Assembly (NCBI GenBank): GCA_021307315.1 | Contig: JAJSPD010000028.1 | Location: forward strand, 310,001 to 374,000 | Length of the DNA: 64,000 bases | Direction: 5' to 3' | From: Bisporella sp. PMI_857 | Lineage: Eukaryota; Ascomycota; Leotiomycetes; Helotiales; Helotiaceae | Shown here: piece after piece, positions 11,732-23,192 of the stretch | Layout of the letters: the number at the start of each line of letters is the position of its first letter | How positions within the stretch are numbered: the first letter of the stretch is position 1 | The notes under the pieces: model-generated | Seen by the model: the letters and a program-made list of their open reading frames with translations, nothing else | What the model was told of the DNA's origin: nothing | Database searches by the model: none | Position numbers and translations under genes: made by a program

Positions 11732-12609
11732 ATGTAATATCTTCTCTCGCACATAATTTCACCAGCGAATTACTGACATATAGACAGCTGGCCGCTACAG
11801 GCCCCAATGCCTCCCGCTGGAACTGTTGCTAGAGCCCATAGGCTTGAAAACGCATATGTACTCTGTTGGTTCTGCTGGTTGGTGTGTGGAAGCTGTATTA
11901 TTTAGTGTGGAGCTTGCTATGGTTGCGCTTAAGGAAAAGAAAGTTAGATGTTTAGGTGGCTTCCGCAAGGGACGATATTTGTAGACGGATTTATTGCTTT
12001 CTTGCTTGCGAAAGTTTTTGGTTTCATGCTTCTAAATGCCGTAGCAGAATTGTCCTTGTCAACTTTTTTGAATTTAAACACCTGCTCCGTCTCATTGTAG
12101 CATTTTCTTAAGCGTACACATAATTCAAGAAAGCATTGCTGCTCTTCCCATGACTCACTTAAAAGTCCGCACTTACCACTCGGGCTTTGCGCGATTTCTT
12201 TGGATACCTCGGCTCTATACATGTATAAGGACCAGCCATTTATCTGAATTTACACAGTAATCGTACCTTTAACGCTGAGGCAGAAACGGAACAAGTTTGC
12301 GATATTTTGCCCAACTTTGAGATGAAGACAGCTGAGCCACCTTTGGCTATCGTCCCAGTAGAGGCTCGATTCCCAATCTCAAGTTGAGAGTGCGGGAAGT
12401 GTAATGACGGAAACACCGCACCTGACGATCCTGTCCAAGGCTTTCACGAACGCCCAGTTCCATACTGTGAGTATTGAAGCCGCCCTTTCACAGAAATACT
12501 CTTGATATAAAGGATCTTCGTCGTCGACTGAATAGGAGCAACCCAGCTCAACATCACAAAGCTCTATCTGTTTAGGAGAACTACTCTGCAGCCACTTCTG
12601 ATCTTCAAA
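11732..12609. other. Intergenic region, nothing recognised
   Basis: About 0.9 kb. A minus-strand open frame at 11944-12222 has no family resemblance. The 3' part must hold the promoter of the next Cys-rich gene. Confidence 0.45.
12506..12511 (+). promoter_or_regulatory. TATA-box-like element before Cys-rich gene 5
   Basis: TATAAA lies 104 bp before the ATG at 12610, in line with the same element before the third family gene. Confidence 0.4.
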
Positions 12610-12804
12610 ATGCCAGAATACGAATACACCTACTATTACACTTGGACATGCTGTACATGTGTGGACAATTACGGAAATCCACGATCGACGGGCATGACCA
12701 CCCATAACAATCCCCACTGTCCCAACCATGAATGCCAGCACCGTCGCTGTGACGCATGTTTGGTTGAAGAGCATAGAGTTCGTGTGCCACGCAGACGACG
12801 ATAG
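12610..12804 (+). CDS. Small Cys-rich zinc-ribbon-like protein (family member 5)
   Basis: An intronless frame of 64 residues. After an acidic, Tyr-rich start it has W-T-C-x2-C, a lengthened linker of 19 residues ending in TGMTTHNNPH, then C-x4-C-x-H-x2-C-x2-C, and a basic Arg-rich C-terminus. The GMTT string is shared with members 3 and 4. The wider linker and the C-x4-C spacing show that the metal-binding frame tolerates insertions. A minus-strand frame over the same bases is a shadow. Function unknown; the basic tail could aid nucleic-acid or membrane contact, which is inference. Confidence 0.65.
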   Translation: MPEYEYTYYYTWTCCTCVDNYGNPRSTGMTTHNNPHCPNHECQHRRCDACLVEEHRVRVPRRRR

Positions 12805-15136
12805 AAAGAAGTTGTAGGTTTATCCACTTGTTTTCTAACTGATATTGATAAAACACTCACATCTGCTCAGGATGCTTGCTGGTTACGAGTCTAAGGTATA
12901 CCGGCGTTCTTGATAGCTGATGGCAAGGTTGGGATTTGGAGTTTGGAATTTCCTTGAACACATTTGGGGAGTGGACCGGTTTCTGCTGCGGATTGCCAAG
13001 ATAGAAATAGATCTCCTTCATGAACTTCTACACAACATAACTTGATGCCATATTTTCTTTCTCATGAATGTATGTGCGGCGGACGTGATCTGGCCACTAC
13101 TTGTGTCATCGATACTAGAATAGTATATCCTCAACTATAGTTACCGGCTTTTCAGCACAATCAAAAAGGTGCGACGTGCAACAAAACTGAGAATAGCTTC
13201 GACGTTGAAATAAGGCAACGTCCCACTGTCCAATAGCCGCAGCCCTGCCCAAAAAGGGCGCTCTTACACAAGACAGCGGGTTTACTAAGCCTGATGGCAA
13301 AAGCCGGCACCAGGGAGCGCGCGGCTCGCACTCACGTGGCAGCCACTTTCTAGAAGTCGACTAGAAGAGGCACAATCTGGCATCGAGTTTCATGGCACAT
13401 GTAGATCTGATCGCCTCGCATATCTCAGGTCCTGTGATAGCCTTGCAACCACTGAGCAGAAAGGGAATGTGCCAGATCTCAATTTCGCAGTTGGCTTTCT
13501 ACTGTACGATAAATTGATATTCAGGAGAACCATGTTATGCAGCCCGTGTCAGCCTGTTCAGGGCGGCATAAGGTCGTTCCTCGGCAGAGACTCTAAAAAA
13601 AAAGTCTCTCCAGCAAATGTCGTTACTCTTGATGGATCAAAACACTTGATTGGAACTAATTCGCGCAAGCTTGCGCAGGCAGACAGCAAGGCGCAAGCTA
13701 TCGTAGTTAGAGGAGGTGATGATTTTGCGATATACGGGCAAAATGAAGAAAGCTGAATGCAGCGGCATTCACCAGCTTCAGTACTCGACAAAGCCATTAG
13801 ATTAGACAAGCAGCGCCACATTATAAGCGCCTTGTATATCGCATTAGGTGATAATTCCGTCAACGTCCTAGAGACGGGCGTCTGTCGCCTTAAATTGCCT
13901 GATAGGCAGCTACATACACGTGCAATCAACGGGGCGTTAAGATTCTGCATCATAAGAGCGGTGTAGCGTACGGTATACAGGATTGATGGACTTGTATGAA
14001 AATCTGGTAAGGCATGCTCAGGGTGAAACAATCATAGATGTTGGGCTTCCGAAAAATTTGGATGTTGGGAGGTCTAACTTTGGGTGCTTGGCCACTTCCG
14101 GCTAGCGCAAAATGTCTTAGTCACGTGCTTTATTTACATTCGGCCGCAGGCACTATATGTAACTACAGCAGAAGCACATACATGTTTTGCTGATGCATTC
14201 AATAAGCGTGTTAGCATGAATGTAGTATTACAGGGAATTATCTTTTTCGTGCTTAGTACTCAACTCAAATGTTCAGATCATCGTTGACCTGCATCGTCTC
14301 AACTGGTTTGCTTACACCTTGCCCAGGCATTTGACTAGTTCGAAAATGCGGAAATCTTGGGGATACAATAATCATACGTGCTTCAAATCAGCGAAAAATC
14401 TCCAAGATCATTTTCGCAATTGCACTCATGACTAAGCGGCCTACCTACATGGGTTAAGATTACTGGTCCCTCCTATGTGATGCCACTAGGCATTGCGAAG
14501 CTGTGAGGGGATCTGCTCCCGGCAAGCCACAGCTAGTACTGAATCATATAGCAAACCTATTGTAGCAGAGCATATACGGCCATGGAGTATTCACTTAGGC
14601 ATCATCTGCCACATTCTCTATCTCGGCCTCCCTTCTCCATCCAGGACCTTAATTTCCCAGCTCCATGTCAAGGTTTCCAACCCGTGCTTATTGCACAATA
14701 CTGACCTGTGGAAATTGTCCCCAACATTTTGCTTTTCTTGTGTATTATTTTTTCACGTCTTGCTCGACTATTCAGCGCAGTTGCTTGGCATCATAGATCT
14801 TATTATGTAGAAATGCCAAGCCCATGAAAGTGACTCGAGGTCCTTGGAATATACTAAAGGATTAATGATACAACAGTGGTAACTAGACAAAATACACAAG
14901 GACCGTGCAAGTCGCTTAAATAATCTGAAACATGACGTTTAGAGAGCAAGCAAAGAGTGAATGTTCACATTAACATGCAGAGTTTAGACGGGACCGACTG
15001 AAAAAGAAGTGGCGCACCTGCTTCGCCTTCTAAATCCAGTCTTGTTGACGTCTTTGGTACCACAACACCTCCGATATGGCAGACACAACAATGCGAAGAT
15101 TACGTTTCTTTACCAGTCCTCCTTCACATACACAAA
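12805..15136. other. Gene-poor stretch with one ambiguous open region
   Basis: At 13469-13966 (+) two open frames lie in the same phase and are separated by one TGA at 13754-13756, while 13558-14031 is open on the minus strand. Neither direction shows a family I recognise. The rest of the interval shows nothing supportable. Confidence 0.4.
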
Positions 15137-15184
15137 ATGCCATCCAAACGACCAGGCAAGCTTGCCAGCGTTCATTACTTCAGA

Positions 15185-15215
<31 letters not shown>

Positions 15216-16391
15216 GCGACGACGAAGATGATGGCCGGCCGGTTGGACCTACGTGCCGAAAGCGCGCCAAACCATCTCACTTCAGTGATGACAGTTCCGA
15301 TGAGATTCCATTGATGCGCTTGAAACGAGCCAGACAGTTGGAGCAGTTGAGAGGCTGGGGTCAAGTCGAACTGACCAAGAACGTAAGATATCTACCTGAC
15401 CATGGACATGCATTTTCTAGTGCTGACACCCAGATGCGCAGGAACGAAAGGAAGATCTAACCACAGACGATGAGACAGACGATAACGTGAGGCATCCGCT
15501 CTCTTTTGGGGCCAATGGTTGTACTAAATTTCCTGCTAGATTCTTGTTCTGGACATTCCTCCAAGCTTCGAGGCCACCAAATACTGGTCCGAGTTCGATC
15601 AAGGGCTACTCTTCGCAATTTCCCAACGCGAATACAGCTTGTGGAAGAGATGTACTGAGCTAACCGGGAAAATACCACCAGACTTCCTTCCTGATGGGAT
15701 AGCTGTCGATGGTACCTACAATCTGAACTTCAAATTCAAAGGCAAGGTATGCACGAACAAGAATTGGTCAGACAAATTCTGTGGGGCTTTCAACAAAGTG
15801 ATCTGCTGTCCTTTCCTCCACCGTTCTCCGGCACTTTTCAGATATGCACTTCAATTGGCCGCTTATCACAGACTGAAAGACAAAAGTCCGCTACCAAAAC
15901 CTTCTGATATTAGTGTGCTTTCAAGCGGCCGATGTGAGCGATTGCTGAGCAAGTTTAACTTGACGAATCCCCGAGGGCGCTCCATCGCTGAGAAATATTT
16001 CAGCAAGATCATTGGGTCTGACTTGCCAGAGCACGTTGGCTTTCTCGAGTACATTGAACCTGTAATGAGGAATGAGCGACGTAACATAAACAATGCAGGG
16101 CTTGGACTTATGACTTCTGACATGTGGACTATTGCCATGGCTTGGGATCTCTACGCAACTGAGTGGCCTAGAAATATCGAGTTAAAGACCATGGATCAAT
16201 ACCAAAAAGCGATACTACAGAAACCCGCCGAGAAACTTGATCGTAAAGCCCTGCAGCAAAAGAAGAAGGCTTGGATAATTGGTATACGAGAGGGCCGAAG
16301 CAGAAATGCTGTTGCTGGTAAGGTTGCGGGAGGATACGGCTCAGGAGTGGAAGATGATTGCATTGTTGTATCACAAGAAAATAGTCGTTGA
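15137..16391 (+). CDS. Unrecognised protein with N-terminal poly-Asp tract
   Basis: Inferred exons 15137-15382, 15442-15486 and 15540-16391 give 380 residues, all joined in phase 0 with introns of 59 and 53 bp. The N-terminus (MPSKRPGKL) leads into ten consecutive Asp at 17-26, encoded by a perfect GAT repeat, and continues acidic to about residue 60. The remainder is an ordered-looking globular region rich in aromatic residues (for example FDQGLLFAISQREYSLWKRC, and a segment with CCPFLHRSPALFRYALQLAAYH). The last 50 residues are Lys/Arg-rich. No signal peptide or membrane segment is seen. An acidic tract beside basic patches suggests a nuclear protein, but this is inference. I do not recognise the family. 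Confidence 0.65.
15185..15214 (+). repeat. (GAT)10 microsatellite inside a coding region
   Basis: Ten uninterrupted GAT units encode the poly-Asp run of the gene at 15137. A trinucleotide unit keeps the frame when copy number changes, so length variation between strains is likely. Confidence 0.95.
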
Positions 16392-17460
16392 CAGAAGAGA
16401 CGAAGGTGTAGTAATTATCCGCACCATTCGCCAGGATTTACCAAAGAGAACGGGTCTGTGGAGGGTCGTGGGATATATGATTCTAACCTCGCTATTGTCT
16501 TGGCTACACCTCCAATGACTTCAATCCGACGTTCATCGCAAACATTTGCTTGTAAATCTCCAAAGCCTGTAGAACACTGATCACATATCTTTCTCTTCTA
16601 CCACCTCCTCTCTTCTCCTTTCATCATCCTTCGTTCCGTAACCTCGCCAATAGCTCCATAGATCTACTCACTTCTACCAAAGTAATACCCCCACGCCAAA
16701 TGTTCACACGGTTCATGATTCAAGTCTATCGCTACCAAAAGCCGCTCCCTCGTCAGCCCAAGAACACCGACCACCTTCCTCTCACCCGGAGCTTCTTTCC
16801 TTCCTCCCTACCGAACGGCATCACGGCTAGCGCATGCCAACCATCTTCAATCTTGATAACGATGAAGTCGATTCCGTTGATGCCGATTCTGCTTCTGCCC
16901 CTGCGTCTGCATGTGCACCTATGTTCAAAGATCCAAAGATCGTCGGGGATACTTTATGAATGATCTCGGCGCTGGCTGTTTGAGGTGGTGAGAGGTTTGG
17001 TGGTTAATGGTTGCTTGTTGGGGGTTATGTTGTTTTATGGTTAAGGGTTGCTTCTGAGGTGGATGGTGCGTATGGATGGGGGGGTGTAGGGATATTGCGG
17101 GTTGGAAGATTGTGGCGATGTAGGGTCTGGCGTGGACCTGGGGGTATCGGGTCATGTCTTTGATATATCATGCCCAGCGAGGATGAGAAAGGGGGCTTGG
17201 ATGCTGTGGTTGTGATATTCTGCTATTATGTTTATATGAGTTTGCTAAAGAGCATTTTCCAAACGCCTCATTCCGGCCGGGTATCAAACGCCTACTTCGC
17301 CAAATTCAAATCAATAGCTTCATCGCCCTCTTCATGTCGAATGCCCGGACAACCCATCTCGATACCGCGATATCCATCCTCACTACGCGCACCCCTTCCT
17401 ATTAATTTCCTCGATATATGCCATCCACGGCAAGACATTACCCTCCCCAACCACGCCCCA
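16392..17460. other. Intergenic region, nothing recognised
   Basis: Low-complexity T/C- and G/T-rich segments are present (for example 16600-16660 and 16980-17090). Open frames here are explained by this composition. Confidence 0.45.
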
Positions 17461-17847
17461 TCACCAGCTCTTCCCCATCTTCGCAACCCAAGGATCCATA
17501 TTACAATCCCGCCTCCGTCTCTCGGCGTCCCTCGCCTGCCGCAAGATCTCCTTCTGCCGCTTCTCCTCATCCCGCCTCGCCTTCTCCATGAAGATCTGAA
17601 AGTCCCTGCTCTCCGGCTCCGGCTCCAGCTCCGCATCGCCCGCGACCTCCGCCTCCGCGACCAGGGCCTGCAGCGAGGGTTTCGCGGCCGTGGCGGGCGG
17701 CGACGTTGAGCCCGACGAGGCGATCTTCCGCAGGTCCGTGGACGTTACTTGCTGCAGCTGCATGGTTTTGTCCGGGCATGGGTCCGGGGAGGAGGAGGAC
17801 GATACTTTGGAGAACCGCCGTGAGGTGCGGAACGTCTTGAAGAGCAT
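17461..17847 (-). CDS. Small charged protein, possibly mitochondrial
   Basis: A single GC-rich exon of 128 residues starts at the ATG at 17847, with a favourable A-rich context. The N-terminus is Arg/Ser/Phe-rich without acidic residues for the first 20 positions (MLFKTFRTSRRFSKVSSSSS), as in mitochondrial presequences. The C-terminal half is a long charged helix rich in Glu, Arg and Lys (around residues 85-115), ending in a short DPW-containing tail. The GC content is clearly higher than the flanks. On the opposite strand there are long shadow frames, which is expected at this composition. I do not recognise a named family; it resembles small conserved fungal proteins of unknown role. Confidence 0.55.
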   Translation of the reverse strand: MLFKTFRTSRRFSKVSSSSSPDPCPDKTMQLQQVTSTDLRKIASSGSTSPPATAAKPSLQALVAEAEVAGDAELEPEPESRDFQIFMEKARRDEEKRQKEILRQARDAERRRRDCNMDPWVAKMGKSW

Positions 17848-19946
17848 GTTTCGTTGTTTTATTTTTGGGGGGAGGGCTTATTTACCCTGGCTATTGTAAC
17901 TCTCTTGAGCTGAGGTTGCAATGGAGGGGGGCTTTCAGACTGAGGTTATATATATATATGGGCGATGGCATGCGCTCTTCTTTGTTGTAGGTGCTTTGGA
18001 GAGAGAGAGAGAGAATAAAGGTTCGATTCGTATCCAGTTATGGAATCACGCTCTCACTCTTGCAACGATGATTCGTCAATCTCCGGGCTTGCCTTTGAAA
18101 AATGAATGTGTCTTGTCCTCACTTCTTGTCCTTGAGAGAAATGGGGGGGGGGTTTCTTTAAATTGAACCTCTATCTATGAAGCATCAAAAATCCGAATTG
18201 TTGGTAATGATGACGATGAGGAGGAGGAAGATCTCTGCAAGGGTGCGATTTCAAGGATGATGCGTGCTGTACGGGGTGTGTGATGATTCAGAAAAAAGCA
18301 AAAATGGCGGGGGGCAGGGGACCCTTCAAATAGGTTTTGCCTGGGGGGGTTTTAGTGATGCTCCGATCGCACGAAGAAGCTTTTCGTTTAGGGTCGCTTA
18401 GCGCTGCATCGATATGACGCAAGGGGAGGCTAATGCGTGTCCATCGCGGTGGTTATGGGCTGATTTTTTTTTTTCCCCCTAGGGGTGGTGGATACTTGTC
18501 ATCGATCGAATGAACGGGTTGGTACTTTTATTAGAAAATTGGGGTTTTAACTAGTTTGGTGCTACGATATGATAGGTCGCAAAACAGGATGGTATCGTTT
18601 TTGCGTAATACAGCAGAAAGAGGGGAAAAGAAGGCGACGAATAACTCTGGCAGCGTTGCACTCAGAATGAATCACGCTGGGCTAGATGCGCTGTGGCTGA
18701 TGTGGCGACAAGGCCGTGGATACTTTGCATTTTGCCACTGACTTTATTGCTGTTGGTTTTTACGACGCAAAGAAGTCGTGAACTCATGCTGAAGATATAT
18801 CTGTCGTCGTCGTCGTCGTCGTCGTGTTTGTTTTCGTCTTCTACTTCCGCAAACTGGAGGCGTTGATGCCCAAGCAGGAGGAGTAGGGTTGACACGATCT
18901 GACTTGTGTTACGTCGAAAGTTCAGGTAGAAGTTAGCGTGCAGCCCTCATGCGACCCTTGATCTTGGTTTGCTTCCCCCTTTCCTTCACAACTGATCGAG
19001 GGCTATGCAGAAAGCCCTTATGCTCAAGCATCTTTGGCCCTCAAGGTGGGTAGTTCACATCTCGATGTGGATCTTCAAGCGAGTCTTAGAATTCGAAAAT
19101 TCGGCGGTGAGCTCTCTCCAGAAATAAAGGCTGGATCCTAGAACTACGCAAGCGCAATTGTTCTGATAATTTCGAGCAGGCTGTCTTTTGTACCCCGATA
19201 TGATCTTTTATATCTCGTGTCCGGTATAGAGAGAGAGTCTGTGTGTTTGATATCAACCTTTTAGCTTTCAGGCTTTTAGCTTTCAGGTACCAGGAGTCCG
19301 TTCCATATAATAAGGTTATCCCCATATCCAACTTCTGGGGACGATGTAGTGTAGTGTAGTGTACTTAAGCTATGAAGGGTACAAAAGTCGTCGCTTTTGG
19401 AACAAAAGGATTAATACTCGGATTCCCCCGTCCTACGCCGGAATTTGACTACCAGTACTCCAAGACAAGTGTCTTAAAAGTTGTCCACACGTTGGGCCCT
19501 AATGTAAATCAAAGATTGCCGTGGCGCTACAGATTTCCCAGGATGATGTTGATAAGACAAACGGCAAAGACCTCACTGACGCAACAAGGTAATCTCAACA
19601 TTGAAAGCCTTGCACTTTGGGCATCTTCCTGGACGGACAACATGTCACAATGAAAAGGGCAATCCCATTAATTGGTCAAAGTCATTTTACTTATTCTACA
19701 GGGTGCAGGCTTCAGGATGTTGTTCAGCCCCCCAAAAATTCGTCTTCAATTCGCCAAAAGGTGTATGTACGAGCTGCCGATCATCTACAGGCCTATCAAC
19801 CCCCTGAAGCCCCGTCCGAACCTAACCACTGGGCACTCCATCAACTCTCCACCCTTTTGTTTAACGCCAGCCATCAAAATGCAGCCCATCTGCTCGGTCT
19901 CTTCGCACCTTAAGATGCCTCTTGCAAGCTCCAAGGTATCCTCGAA
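17848..19946. other. Intergenic region with simple repeats
   Basis: This interval holds simple-sequence tracts: (TA)n near 17947-17960, GA repeats near 17998-18012, poly-G and poly-T runs, a (GTC)n tract at about 18803-18825, and GTAGT repeats near 19347-19362. No supportable gene. Its 3' end must contain the promoter of the channel gene. Confidence 0.5.
18803..18825. repeat. (GTC)n microsatellite
   Basis: A run of about seven to eight GTC/CGT units in non-coding sequence. Confidence 0.9.
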
Positions 19947-22900
19947 ATGGGGTCTTTGGACCATCAATATGTTGCCCATATTATAGCAAGAGCTTTGGTA
20001 CGTGCATCAGGGGGGAACCCACTGGTCGTATGGCTAATGAAGAGATAGGATGTGAATCAAGACGACCCTCGGGTGGGCTCTTCCCGCGATAACGAGACCT
20101 CTCCTTCTGCGCTGCACCTAAACACCGCCTCCAATTCCAATTCAGTCGCAACTCTCTTCTCGACCTTAATACCCGTATCTATCTATGCGACAGTATGCCT
20201 CCTCATCTTTTGGGTGCTTCGGAGGAAATTCCCGAGAGTGTATGCACCCCGGACATTCCTGTCTAGTCTCGATACACAGTATGCCTGCCATAACTCTTTC
20301 TCTGGCACCAGTTAATGATTGTAGTGAACGGAGCGACCCATTACCGGGGGGGTGGTTCAATTGGATCCCAGCATTTTACCGAGTGCCAGACACGACAGTC
20401 CTCAACAAGTCTTCGATTGATGGCTACCTCTTCTTGCGGTATCTCAAGCTACTATGCGTTATATGTGGTATGGGATGTATCATCACATGGCCGGTACTAC
20501 TTCCGATGCACACATATGGTGGGAAAGGAAGTAAGCAATTGGACCAATTGACTTTTGGAAATGTTGTCAAGCCAAATTGGTACTACGTGCACGCAGCCCA
20601 AGCTTGGTTATTCTTTGGTGAGATCTCCTCTCTGAGAAGCAGAGTGCCTCTGACAGGATAGGGTTTATTCTGTATATGGTATCAAGAGAATGCGTCTTCT
20701 TCATCAACCTACGACAAGCATATCTCCTTTCTCCATACTATGCGGAACGTTTATCATCAAGAACAGTGCTTTTCACTTGTGTGCCGTACCAGATTCTCGA
20801 CGAGCGAAAGTTACGTAAAATCTTCGGCGAATCGGTAAGGAGGATCTGGATTCCAAGAGATACGGATGATCTTGACGAATTGGTAAACGATAGAGAAGAA
20901 ACAGCACTTCGTCTGGAGAGAGCAGAAAATCTGCTGATTAGAAAGGTCAACACTGCATATATCAAGGCTCTGAAGAACGGCCATCCAGACATCTACACAC
21001 AGAGGTGGTCTCAAGATACAGAGCCAAAGGAAGCTAACCTGAGCGTCGTCTCACTCAACTCCCCAAAATCTGTAGCCCTAAAAGAAATTGATGAAATAGC
21101 ATCCCCCATATCACCAGCCTCACCGGGCTCGCCAGATATGCCGTCATCACCACGAGAATTCCTTAGAGTTGATGGAACTCCAGGTTTGAAGACAAGTTAT
21201 GGATTTGATGGTCCAGCCCCGGATATCAACGGCTCGGTTGCTGCGCAATGGATTCCATATAGCTCTCGGCCTGTTCATAGGCCATTATCTAACTACGGTA
21301 GAAGAGTCGATACAATCAAATGGTCCCGTAGGGAGCTGAAAGAGATGGCACCCAAGATTGCCAAACTCCGGAGGCATTACAAGAAGGGAAACGGCAGACC
21401 TATCGCAGCTGTTTTCATCGAATTCGATTCTCAAGCGAATGCACAAAGTGCCTACCAGACTCTCGCTCATCATCGTGCAAATCATATGGTTCCTGATATC
21501 GTGGGGGTTCGTCCCCAAGAAATCATATGGCAATCTCTACAATTGAGGTGGTGGGAGAGAATTGTCAGGAGATTTGCCATCCAAGCTTTTATTGCTGTGT
21601 TGGTTATATTTTGGTCAATCCCGTGTGCACTTGTTGGCATCATCTCAAATGTCAAGTTCTTGACGAATGCGGTGTTCTTCCTGGCTTGGATTAACAAGTT
21701 ACCCAGTGTAATTCTTGGTCTGATTTCTGGCCTCTTGCCAGCGGTGGGACTATCATTATTGATGAGTGCTGTTCCATACATTATGAGAGGTACGTTTAGC
21801 ATCTCTTACATTTCCTACAAGACTTAACTCTCCATAGGTTGCGCCCGAGCTGCAGGAGTGCCGACACAAGCTAAAATCGAATTGTTTACACAAAACGCAT
21901 ATTTCGTCTTCCAGGTTGTTCAAGTCTTCCTAGTGACAACACTAACCTCAGCTGCTTCCAGTGCCGTCAAAGGCATTATCGACAATCCCATGTCTGCTCA
22001 ATCGATTCTCGCACAGAACCTACCAACTGCCTCAAACTTCTATGTATCCTACTTCATTCTCCAAGGCCTTGCCATGAGTGCCACACGAATGGTCCATCTA
22101 GGAGGTATCTTCAGGTTTCAAATTTTCTCTGCGGCTATCAAAAATCCAAGATTGCGCAGTATGCGATATCATCGACTACGAATCGTTCACTGGGGAGCCA
22201 TATATCCTGTTTTCACCAACATGGGAGTTATTGCAATCTCATACGCACTAATCGCCCCCCTGATCCTTGGTGTCGCATTCATCGGCCTCTGCATCATCTA
22301 CATCACATACCGCTACAACCTCCTCTATATATACTCGTCGGAGTTCGATGCTCGAGGCTTACATTATCCAAGGGCCCTGAAACAAACTTTGACAGGTATC
22401 TACCTTGCTGAAATATGCATGGTTGGACTGTTCGTATTGAAGAAGGCCTTCGGGCCAATGGTCCTTATGGTCGGGCTCGTCATTTTCACCGCGTTGGTCC
22501 ATATCTCCCTCAACGATGCCCTCTTACCTCTTCTCTACAACCTACCACGTACCTTAGCCGTGGAAGAAGAGCTCCGCCGCGCAGGACATAATGGCCTTGA
22601 TGCCGAAGAGCCCAAAGTCGAGGACCCAGAGCAGCAGGATCCGGGATATGACTCTGATTTTGATCCCGGAGCCGAAAATGAGTCTAATATCATTCACGAT
22701 CCACAGACCCTGGATAGAGGAATCCCTCGTGCTGAAGGCGAAAAAGCGCTCAAGCTGACTGCCAATGGCCTAGCATCCTTTATTCGATTCAAAGTACGAA
22801 ATTCCCCATTCCCAGGAATCATATCAAGCGTAGATTTTTGGAGCTACTGGATCACCCCAGATCCATTATCCAAGCCAAATGTGGTGTTGAAGTGGCTACA

Positions 22901-23192
22901 CCCTGAGGTCTTCGCCGACTACTCCGTCCTTCGGCAGGCTGTGCCGGAATACCCCCCTATAATTTACGATGAGAACGCGGTGAGAGTAGCGTTCATGCCG
23001 CCCGCTATGAAAGCAAAGACGCCAAGGATCAGGGTACCAAGAGATAAAGCCGGCGTCAGTCTCCAGGAATGTCGACACTCCGGAGAAGTACTCAAAATCA
23101 GCGATGAGGGTGCTTGGATCGACGAGAAGGGACTCATAACAGTGGATTTAGACGACGACCCAAGGGAGGTTTGGGAACAAATGAGGTTTTAA
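19947..23192 (+). CDS. CSC1/RSN1-type calcium-permeable stress-gated cation channel
   Basis: A member of the OSCA/TMEM63/CSC1 family of mechanically or osmotically gated cation channels, usually in the plasma membrane or secretory membranes. Inferred exons 19947-19997, 20049-20278, 20325-20617, 20662-21789 and 21838-23192 give 1018 residues; the four introns are only 44-51 bp and all phases fit. Order of parts: a short N-terminus, first membrane segment (about 52-75), a loop ending in GGWFNW, two more N-terminal membrane segments, and the large cytosolic domain opening with SSRTVLF and holding PRDTDDLDELV. The multi-pass core follows, then an acidic linker and a C-terminal tail with EGAWIDEKG, as in the PHM7 extracellular-tail family. 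The 51-nt first exon was placed by phase and splice signals and is the least certain part. Confidence 0.85.

Noticed and set aside
12379..12774. 131-codon minus-strand frame
   Set aside because: It overlaps the Cys-rich gene at 12610 in antisense; the + strand frame carries the conserved Cys/His spacing.
17170..17709. 179-codon + strand frame rich in Pro, Leu and Arg
   Set aside because: Shadow of the GC-rich minus-strand gene at 17461-17847 and of low-complexity flank.
18014..18040. Second B-box-like string GGTTCGATTCG
   Set aside because: No cloverleaf can be drawn around it.
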